Positions 1 to 6,435 of a DNA stretch of 14,430 bases are shown piece by piece. Location: positions 1 through 14,430 of the forward strand of contig JAZDOR010000193.1 in the NCBI GenBank assembly GCA_043798435.1. The letters run 5' to 3'. The DNA is from JAGUXG01 sp043798435 (GTDB lineage: Bacteria > UBA9089 > UBA9088 > JAGUXG01). The notes under the pieces are model-generated. The model made no database searches and was not told the DNA's origin. It was given only the letters and a program-made list of their open reading frames with translations. Both the position numbers and the translations under genes were made by a program. How positions within the stretch are numbered: position 1 is the first letter of the stretch; every line of letters begins with the position of its first letter.

Positions 1-111
1 AAAAATAGCAAAAAAATAGACCATAGAGAATGAAGATATATAAAAATTAGCCTTTTTACGAAAGAGTCAAAGAGCCATTTTTAAACATTTTGGCTTATAA
101 ACCAACAATCT

Positions 112-124
112 CACCCAAAGGGTG
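112..124. repeat. Small palindrome at the truncation point of the methyltransferase
   Basis: The sequence CACCC AAA GGGTG is a perfect 5-bp-arm inverted repeat. It lies exactly where similarity to the methyltransferase family begins. The preceding bases (1-111) are AT-rich and show no coding pattern that I recognise. In the reading frame of the downstream gene, a TAA stop at 98-100 closes the frame, so no missing N-terminal half continues through here. It may mark a deletion or insertion junction, or may be chance. Confidence 0.35.
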
Positions 125-1660
125 CGAAATATGGGAATTTACCATTTTAAGCGTGAATGTATAGAAAAATCCCTCTACGGCGTAGATATTGACCCAGGAG
201 CTGTTGAGATTGCCAAGCTCCGCTTGTGGTTGTCGCTGGTGGTGGATGAAGAAGACTACCACACCATTAAACCCCTGCCAAATCTGGATTATAAAATCGT
301 CTGCGGTAATTCACTTTTAGGAGTAGAGGAAAACCTTTTTAATCAATCTTTATTTGAAGAATTGGAACGGTTAAAACCCCTTCTATTTAATGAAACCAGC
401 TCCAGTAAAAAGCAGGAATATAAAAAACAGATTGAGGATTTAATTAGCCAGATAACCAAGGGACATAAAGAGTTTGACTTTAAGGTCTATTTTTCTGAGG
501 TTTTCCATGAGAAAGGGGGGTTTGATGTGGTGATTGCTAATCCACCGTATGGGTCAGAAATGAATAAGAAGGATTTGGAAGAAATAAGGCGAAATCTAAA
601 GAACACTAAAAATACAAATAGTGCTGCTGTATTTATTGATTATGGCATAAATCAACTCATTGATCACGAAGGCACCTTGACATTCATAGTTCCGAAATCC
701 CTTTTATTTTCTGAAGGTTGGTTTGATTTAGTAAAAGCGATGCTTGGCAATGTTTCTATACTCGTTGATGTTGAAAAGGCCTTTGAAAATGTGAAGTTAG
801 AACAGGTCGTATTTCTATATGGGAAGACCATTAAGACTAATTCTTACCTTGCACGAAAGTTTCTGGATAATGAGTTTATACGCACAACAACTATTCTAAA
901 TGAGTTGGTAGTAAAATACTCGGCTTGGATTTGCGATGTTTCTAAAGAGGAAATGCGGATTGCAGAAAAAGCAACTTCTAAACCAATTACCTACATGCGT
1001 GAAATCTCGAAGACAAAGCGAGGGATGCCCTTGCAAAGCTTCCTTACATCTGAAGGAGAATACGCAGTTATCGGTGGCAAAAACATTTTCAGGTATGGGA
1101 TAAATGGAGAAAAAGGATTTCTACCCTTAACAAATATTATGCAAAATCAGAGAAAGAGTGCTTTTTTAATTCAACCTAAGATTGTCTCTCAAAACATTGT
1201 GGCTCACATACAAAACCCGACACCGAGAATAATGATAATGGCTGCAATGGATCCATTTGGTAGAGTGTTTAGTGTAGATACAGTGAATAACACCGTTCTC
1301 ATAACCAAAGAATATGATCTTCGGTACATTCTCGCATTGATGAACTGCCGTTTTACCAGCTGGTTTGCTTACAGGTTCATATATTGTTCAGCTATTAGAA
1401 CTATGCACTTTGATAACTACTATGTGGGCAAAATCCCTGTTGTTAGGTTGGCTAAAGACAAACAGGAGCCTTTCATTGACCTTGTTGATAAAATCCTGGC
1501 AATAACAAAAGATGGCGATTATCCTCAGAATGAAGCCAAACAATCTAAAGTCAAAGAATACAAACACCAAATTGACCAATTAGTTTACAACCTCTACGGC
1601 TTGACCGAGGAAGAGATTGCCATTGTGGAAGGGAAGTGTAGGCAAGTAAAGGTTTTATGA
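122..1660 (+). CDS. N-terminally truncated Eco57I/type IIG-like N6-adenine DNA methyltransferase
   Basis: The family methylates adenine in DNA as part of restriction-modification or related defence systems. The motif IV signature NPPYG is at residues 140-144, preceded by FDVVIA. The block LYGVDIDPGAVEIAKLRLWL (18-37) is the family's motif II/III region, and the C-terminus ends with the typical YNLYGLTEEE. The middle and C-terminal part (about 280-450) should be the target recognition domain. The S-adenosylmethionine-binding motif I, normally 100 or more residues before LYGVDI, is absent, and a stop at 98-100 shows that it is not encoded just upstream. Full family members run to about 1000 residues; this one has 512. 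A GTG at 122 or an ATG at 131 (AAAGG at 117-121 upstream) could start a shortened protein. Catalysis is unlikely without motif I. It lies 31 bp before the next gene and could be a non-catalytic remnant or a DNA-binding subunit. Confidence 0.75.
   Translation: MRNMGIYHFKRECIEKSLYGVDIDPGAVEIAKLRLWLSLVVDEEDYHTIKPLPNLDYKIVCGNSLLGVEENLFNQSLFEELERLKPLLFNETSSSKKQEYKKQIEDLISQITKGHKEFDFKVYFSEVFHEKGGFDVVIANPPYGSEMNKKDLEEIRRNLKNTKNTNSAAVFIDYGINQLIDHEGTLTFIVPKSLLFSEGWFDLVKAMLGNVSILVDVEKAFENVKLEQVVFLYGKTIKTNSYLARKFLDNEFIRTTTILNELVVKYSAWICDVSKEEMRIAEKATSKPITYMREISKTKRGMPLQSFLTSEGEYAVIGGKNIFRYGINGEKGFLPLTNIMQNQRKSAFLIQPKIVSQNIVAHIQNPTPRIMIMAAMDPFGRVFSVDTVNNTVLITKEYDLRYILALMNCRFTSWFAYRFIYCSAIRTMHFDNYYVGKIPVVRLAKDKQEPFIDLVDKILAITKDGDYPQNEAKQSKVKEYKHQIDQLVYNLYGLTEEEIAIVEGKCRQVKVL
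1583..1629 (+). repeat. Direct repeat copy A (methyltransferase C-terminus)
   Basis: These 47 bases, encoding VYNLYGLTEEEIAIVE, recur identically at 6099-6145 in the same orientation. The pair brackets the whole HamA/HamB-like cassette, 4.5 kb apart. Upstream of this patch the two methyltransferase C-termini are clearly diverged. Confidence 0.9.
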
Positions 1661-1691
1661 GTAATTTTTTATTAAAGCAAAGGAGCTATCT

Positions 1692-2567
1692 ATGGGATTT
1701 ACATTAATTTATAAAGCAACAAATACGGAACCACACCTTTTCCGTGCTTTTCGATATGATCATACCAAAGAAGAGATTTGGTCGCTCATTGTAGAGGATT
1801 TTTGCCGTTCTCAGCGACTTGATGCCCAGGCATTTCAGCAAGTTAGTGAAGCAGGCTTTAATGGAGAAAGCACCCAAAGGCTTTTAAATGAATATGGACT
1901 TGCATCTCTTCCTCAATTGCCTGATGACCCTACCAAAGTAACTCAAGCACCAGTTATTACGGATTTGACAGAACTCATTGCTCTCAATTCATTACTGGAT
2001 CAAGAGCATTCTTTGAAATTTCCATATCCACGAGTACTTCATAAAGAGACTTTTAGAAATCAGCATCATGGCATAGATATGCTGGCATACAAGGAACAAC
2101 AGGGTAATTTTTCTCTCTACATTGTTGAAGTGATGGCTTCTGCAGAAAATGCTCATCCCCCCAAGACAGTTAAAGACCATTACAGACAGATTCTTCCTGA
2201 AACCCTTGATCAAGAAAGGGCTTCGCGACTTCTTGATGACCTTCGAACCATACATGCAGAAGCCAGAGAGGAACATGATAAAGAAGTCCTAAATGGATTT
2301 ATCATTGTTGTGCTTACAGGGCAACTTGCAGACCATCAGGCAGTAGTTGCAACACCTGTCTTGATTCGTCCAAGAGGTCTTTTTGATGAAAAAGACTGGA
2401 AACCATTTGCAGAGACAACGCATAATTTCGAGAAGGCCCGTATTTCCTCTAAGGTATGGTTCACTTCCGTAGAACTTCTTGTCGGTTTTTCAGACCTCTA
2501 CAACTATTTGCTATCAACATTAGGCTCAAAGGGAAATAACCGCCTAAAAGAGAACGAGGTGGAATAA
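1692..2567 (+). CDS. HamA-like (DUF1837-like) PD-(D/E)xK-type protein, candidate Hachiman nuclease subunit
   Basis: I read this 291-residue protein as a nuclease-fold partner of the helicase that follows. The core is HHGIDMLAY (125-133), a short loop, then SLYIVEVMAS (141-150). This is the layout of a PD-(D/E)xK site: Asp129 on one strand, Glu146 on the next. The usual lysine of E-x-K is Met148. A helical stretch (156-200) and a strand (NGFIIVVL, 201-208) follow, as in DUF1837 proteins, which are the HamA subunit of Hachiman anti-phage systems. AGGAG at 1681-1685 sits 6 bases before the ATG. The stop TAA is one base from the start of the helicase gene, so the two are translationally coupled. 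Assignment to HamA rests on fold pattern, size and partner, not on strong sequence identity. Other PD-(D/E)xK restriction-like proteins are possible. Confidence 0.5.
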   Translation: MGFTLIYKATNTEPHLFRAFRYDHTKEEIWSLIVEDFCRSQRLDAQAFQQVSEAGFNGESTQRLLNEYGLASLPQLPDDPTKVTQAPVITDLTELIALNSLLDQEHSLKFPYPRVLHKETFRNQHHGIDMLAYKEQQGNFSLYIVEVMASAENAHPPKTVKDHYRQILPETLDQERASRLLDDLRTIHAEAREEHDKEVLNGFIIVVLTGQLADHQAVVATPVLIRPRGLFDEKDWKPFAETTHNFEKARISSKVWFTSVELLVGFSDLYNYLLSTLGSKGNNRLKENEVE

Positions 2568-2568
2568 T

Positions 2569-5500
2569 ATGTCTATTAAACTTCCTTTAGTACCAACGGA
2601 GCAGATTGAGTTGCTAAATAAACTGGCAATGTCTGATACCCAGGAGGCTCAAGGATTATTTATCAGATTAATCCTTAGTCGAGATTTCAAAACAGAAATA
2701 CCGATTTTGAATGATGATAAAGTAAGGCAGTTTGAAAATCTTCTTTATGGGTTAGAAACCGTTGGAGAAGACCTTCTCCAACGCTCTAAGGCGGGAGCCT
2801 TTGATAGTGCTCGCTCTGAAATTTGGAGAAAATTACTGTGGCCAGCTTATCGCATCCGAAGAACGATAAGTCTTGCTAAAGAAATACAAAATCCGGATGA
2901 TGCACTTCTTCTTGAATCCATTAACGGGATTCTTGCAAATCGCCACCCAGAACTACGGCTTCATCTGAAGTGGATAGATCTTAAAACCCCAACGGATTCA
3001 ATCATCATCTGGGATGAATATCTTTGGTCAGAGATTCGGCGGGCATTCCTATTAATTACAAGAAAAGATGGTGGTTTTACAGATATTGAGCTTGCGGCAA
3101 ATATCATTTTTGACTTAAAAAAGAAGCAAGAAAACCGTGAGCAGGAACTTATTGTTAACTTTGATAAAGAAAATATTCCAGAGCATGAAGCTCGCCTTAA
3201 AACACATTTAGCTTTCCTTCGGGCAGTCGGTCTTTACAATCTTGCAAGGGTAGTAGAAATCACAACCCATTTTATTATGAATGAGCCTATACGAACTGTG
3301 CGAGGACGACAGTTTGCCGTTGCTGGAGTCAAGGGAGAAATAGATAGATTTCTGTTTAGTGCCAAAGAGGCATTTTCTTTGTCAGACCGCTATTTGCCTT
3401 TTTTTGCGATGCGGATTGGAACAGCATGTAAGTCCCTTATTGACAGCAGTATCTTTTCACAAACCCTCCCTGCGAGAGTAAAAGATTTGCTCTTGAACTT
3501 GGCAGATAAAGCCTCTGATAAGCCTATCTTAGAGTTGTGGCATGCACAACAAGAAGCCATAAATACTCGACTTCTTGATCCTACACGAACAGCGGTAGTT
3601 TTGAGTTTACCAACCAGTTCTGGAAAAACCCTTCTTGCAGAAATGGTAATAATTCAGGCATGGACGGATATGCCTGATAGCAGAATTGTGTATCTTGCAC
3701 CTACAAGAGCATTGGTTACACAAATTAGTTTAACACTAAAACGAGACCTTGGAAAACAAGGGATGTCTGTTCGGGTAGCAACCCCTGTCTTTGAGCTTAA
3801 TCCGGTAGAAAGAGAAATACTGCAAGGCAATTACAATATTTTAGTTACTACACCCGAAAAGATTGATTTGCTTATAAAGGAAGAGCATCCTTCGGTTGAA
3901 AAGATTTCACTCGTTGTGGTGGATGAGGCACACAACCTGTCTGATAAGGAACGAGGGGCAAAGTTGGAATTTGTTTTGGCCACTTTGCGTCGAGAATACC
4001 CGGGAACTCGCTTTCTCCTAATGACACCGTTTGCCTCAAATGCAAAGGATATTGCCCGTTGGCTTGGAGATGAATCAGGGCAGGCTATTCTTATAGATTG
4101 GAAGCCAAATGATCGGATTCTGGCCGCTGTAGGAACAGGACAAAAAAAAGAGAAATCTCAACTTCAACTTCATACCCTTGAAACTGTTCATAGTGATTGT
4201 CCTGCTGGTATAAAAATACATATTGGAGATGTCCAGAAAGGTATAACCAGTAAAGAACAGATTACACTTACTACGGTAGAAAAGCTGGTAGAACTTGAAA
4301 AAAGAGGAATCTTTGTATTAGCGAGTTCACGGAAAATAGCAGAGGAAAGGGCAAAAGAGGTAGCGAACAAAATAGATAAAGTTTCGGATTCGCCGGCAGT
4401 AGACATGGTTATTCGCTTTCTTGAAACAGAGGCTGGAGGAAAACATCCCCTTGCTGATTTATTAAAAAAACGAGTAGCCTTTCATCATGCAGGTCTTTCA
4501 TCAGAAGCAAGATACTTTATAGAAAGACTCACAGAAGAAGGAGAAATTTTGGTCATTTGTGCCACAACAACATTAGCACAAGGGGTTCATTTTCCACTTT
4601 CAATAGCAATTATTGAAACAGTCCATAGGACATTTCCGAAGAAAGGTAATTGGATACATGAAGATATGAGTCCACAGGAATTTTGGAATATTGTAGGGAG
4701 GGTCGGACGCACACTTCAGGATCCTCTGGGAATAATCATGTTTCCGTCAACTGGAAAGAAGGACATTGAGAAATGGGAGAAGTATCTTGATAAAGATTCA
4801 GGTATTGTAACAAGTGCTTTAATCAAAGCACTCCAAGCGATAAAAGAATATAAAGATATATATTTTACCCTAACTTTGATTGAAAACCAAATGGCTTTAT
4901 CTGCTTTCCTGCAATATATCCTGCATGCCCTTTCTCTTTCCAGCGTAAAAGATGTTTTGCAGGATTTAGAGGGAGTGCTACGGTCAAGTTTTGTCTATTC
5001 AGAGGTTAAAAAAGAAAGTTCGGAGTTGGCTGACTTCCTCATAAAATTTACAAGAAATTATCTTGATTATCTAAAAGAGAAGAAGGGCAACACTCTTGAC
5101 GCATTTGCAAAACTCGCAGATGGAACAGGCTTTAGTAGCCCATCAGTGGATGAAATTTGGAAGGATTGGTTCGGCAAAGGAATGATTTCTGACTGGCAGG
5201 AGATTAATCTTTTCCCTGAGGATGGAAGTCTCAGTAATACACTTGTTGAATCTCTCAGAACCTTATCAAGAATTCCAGAAATCAAGATTGGAACATATGA
5301 AGAGGGACCTTTCAGTGCTGAACGGGTAGCCCGAATTACAATAAAATGGGTGAATGGAGTCAGTCTGTCGCAGATTGCGAAGAATGAATATGAAGATGAT
5401 CTTTTAAAATGTACACAACATATCTATTCGGTCATTACAAATTTGATTCCATGGGGGCTTCGGGCAGTGCAAAAGTTGGCTTTTGCCGGCAAAAAAGAGA

Positions 5501-5802
5501 TTAATTGGGATAGTTTGGATATTCTACCTGCTATGATTTTTCATGGGGTGCGGTCAAAAGAGGCTATTGCTCTTCGAATGTTGAATGTCCCTCGTGGTTT
5601 TGCTGAAGGACTGGCAAAGGAATGGAAGAAGAATACAGAGAAGATTGATTTTTTGAAGGCAGAGGAGTGGCTATCTACTACAACCTCTGACCAATGGGAA
5701 CGGTCATTACCAAAAGGTTCAAAAATCAAAGGAAAAGAAGCAAAAAAGATGTGGGAAATTCTAAACGGGCGAATTGAATGGAAAGAAGTATTTCGTAAAT
5801 AA
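2569..5802 (+). CDS. Superfamily 2 DEAD/DEAH-box helicase, candidate HamB
   Basis: This 1077-residue protein is an ATP-dependent nucleic-acid helicase or translocase. Its motifs are in order: Walker A PTSSGKT (348-354), motif Ia APTRAL (377-382), motif II DEAH (452-455), a motif III-like MTPFAS (485-490), HHAGLS (639-644), motif V ATTTLAQGVHFP (665-676) and motif VI WNIVGRVGR (706-714). The HHAGL block and the LAQGV form of motif V point to the Ski2/Hel308-like branch, to which HamB of Hachiman belongs. About 340 residues before Walker A and about 350 after motif VI are helical and have no motif that I recognise. GAGG (2556-2559) lies 9 bases before the ATG, inside the preceding gene. The family role would be sensing or unwinding foreign DNA and controlling the HamA-like nuclease. 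Helicase: near certain. HamB: probable, not proven. Confidence 0.85.
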   Translation: MSIKLPLVPTEQIELLNKLAMSDTQEAQGLFIRLILSRDFKTEIPILNDDKVRQFENLLYGLETVGEDLLQRSKAGAFDSARSEIWRKLLWPAYRIRRTISLAKEIQNPDDALLLESINGILANRHPELRLHLKWIDLKTPTDSIIIWDEYLWSEIRRAFLLITRKDGGFTDIELAANIIFDLKKKQENREQELIVNFDKENIPEHEARLKTHLAFLRAVGLYNLARVVEITTHFIMNEPIRTVRGRQFAVAGVKGEIDRFLFSAKEAFSLSDRYLPFFAMRIGTACKSLIDSSIFSQTLPARVKDLLLNLADKASDKPILELWHAQQEAINTRLLDPTRTAVVLSLPTSSGKTLLAEMVIIQAWTDMPDSRIVYLAPTRALVTQISLTLKRDLGKQGMSVRVATPVFELNPVEREILQGNYNILVTTPEKIDLLIKEEHPSVEKISLVVVDEAHNLSDKERGAKLEFVLATLRREYPGTRFLLMTPFASNAKDIARWLGDESGQAILIDWKPNDRILAAVGTGQKKEKSQLQLHTLETVHSDCPAGIKIHIGDVQKGITSKEQITLTTVEKLVELEKRGIFVLASSRKIAEERAKEVANKIDKVSDSPAVDMVIRFLETEAGGKHPLADLLKKRVAFHHAGLSSEARYFIERLTEEGEILVICATTTLAQGVHFPLSIAIIETVHRTFPKKGNWIHEDMSPQEFWNIVGRVGRTLQDPLGIIMFPSTGKKDIEKWEKYLDKDSGIVTSALIKALQAIKEYKDIYFTLTLIENQMALSAFLQYILHALSLSSVKDVLQDLEGVLRSSFVYSEVKKESSELADFLIKFTRNYLDYLKEKKGNTLDAFAKLADGTGFSSPSVDEIWKDWFGKGMISDWQEINLFPEDGSLSNTLVESLRTLSRIPEIKIGTYEEGPFSAERVARITIKWVNGVSLSQIAKNEYEDDLLKCTQHIYSVITNLIPWGLRAVQKLAFAGKKEINWDSLDILPAMIFHGVRSKEAIALRMLNVPRGFAEGLAKEWKKNTEKIDFLKAEEWLSTTTSDQWERSLPKGSKIKGKEAKKMWEILNGRIEWKEVFRK

Positions 5803-5843
5803 AGTGATTATGCAAATCGGTTATTCTCAATAGGAGAAAACCA

Positions 5844-5948
5844 ATGAGAACAACCGAAGAGAACCTTTTGACTATACGGAATGGCAAAGAGATTTATTGA
5901 ATGGGAAGTCTGCAAAAGAGATTGGTAGAGATGCTATGGGGTACAGGG
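5844..5948 (+). pseudogene. Frameshifted 5' end of an unrecognised defence-island gene
   Basis: An AGGAG at 5832-5836 precedes an ATG at 5844, but that frame ends after 18 codons (TGA 5898-5900). From 5861 another frame reads EPFDYTEWQRDLLNGKSAKE and continues with IGRDAMG, which looks like genuine protein. That frame has no usable start codon after the TAG at 5831-5833. A net 1- or 2-base indel between 5846 and 5861 would join the start to this peptide. The coding look fades near 5945, where the methyltransferase remnant begins in a different frame, so two broken genes seem to be joined here. I do not recognise the family. Confidence 0.5.
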
Positions 5949-5990
5949 ATGACATTGCTCACCCTTGTCAACCGCATCCTTGCCATTGCA

Positions 5991-6036
5991 AATCCCCCTT
6001 CATCCCCCTTTGATAAAGGGGGACAAGAGAGGGATT
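5991..6036. repeat. Palindromic repeat element inside the methyltransferase remnant
   Basis: The core CCCCCTTT GAT AAAGGGGG (6004-6022) is a perfect 8-bp-arm palindrome. It is nested in an outer arm AATCCC (5991-5996) matched by GGGATT (6031-6036). The form resembles short palindromic elements scattered through many bacterial genomes. It sits between ILAIAN and DYL of the methyltransferase remnant, adds 14 codons and keeps the frame. It is not a convincing terminator, because no T run follows the hairpin. Confidence 0.75.
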
Positions 6037-6098
6037 ACCTGTAAGACCCAGCCAGGCAGTTGCAGGTTGTGGCGTTGGAGCTGGAGATTGGTCAACGG

Positions 6099-6145
6099 GT
6101 TTACAACCTCTACGGCTTGACCGAGGAAGAGATTGCCATTGTGGA
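6099..6145 (+). repeat. Direct repeat copy B
   Basis: Identical over 47 bases to 1583-1629 and in the same orientation. Bases on both sides differ between the copies. Recombination between the copies would remove the HamA/HamB-like genes and leave one methyltransferase C-terminus. Confidence 0.9.
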
Positions 6146-6171
6146 GGGAAACAAGGAGAAAGAGATCGCCA

Positions 6172-6291
6172 ATGTTATATTTATACCTTGATGAAAGTGG
6201 GGATTTAGGATTTGATTATGAAAGAAAGAAATACGAGTGGTTCAATATATTTATGGAAAAGATAAAATATGATTCACTTTATTTGCCATAA
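6172..6291 (+). pseudogene. N-terminal remnant of a DUF3800 protein
   Basis: The ATG at 6172 opens MLYLYLDESGDLGFDYE, the characteristic start of DUF3800 proteins (LDESGD is the family's acidic N-terminal motif, thought to be RNase H-like). The frame ends at TAA 6289-6291 after 39 residues, against more than 200 in the family, and the family pattern is lost after about residue 22. DUF3800 genes are common in defence islands and beside restriction-modification genes. The start overlaps the end of the methyltransferase remnant by 20 bases, which suggests the original gene order. Bases 6292-6435 contain no gene that I can support. Confidence 0.65.
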
Positions 6292-6435
6292 CAAAAAGAG
6301 CGTGCCCTGCAGGCTTGTTTTGCTGTGGCTCATGCCAACCGATGGATGGGAGCACCACAGACAACCTACAGCGGTCTTACCACTCTTTAATCAAAAATAT
6401 ACTATGTTTTACTAAATTTGTCAAGTCAAAATTAA

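Larger units (their letters stand above)
5955..6191 (+). pseudogene. C-terminal remnant of a second Eco57I-like methyltransferase
   Basis: One frame reads LVNRILAIAN (5964-5993), then a 14-residue insert encoded by a palindromic element, then DYL, an in-frame TAA (6042-6044), DPARQ, and QRVYNLYGLTEEEIAIVEG (6093-6149) before TGA at 6189-6191. It aligns with LVDKILAI and VYNLYGLTEEEIAIVEG at the end of the methyltransferase at 122-1660. Only about the last 65 family residues remain. The stop and the insertion mean it cannot be a functional methyltransferase. It shows that a second methyltransferase gene once lay downstream of the helicase pair, or that part of one was copied there. Confidence 0.8.

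Noticed and set aside
2569..5802. DISARM or BREX component
   Set aside because: The helicase lacks a DUF1998-like tail that I can see, and no PglZ, DrmB or PLD partner is present; the pairing fits HamA/HamB better.
6004..6022. Rho-independent terminator
   Set aside because: The hairpin is strong but no T run follows and it lies inside a gene remnant; a palindromic repeat fits better.
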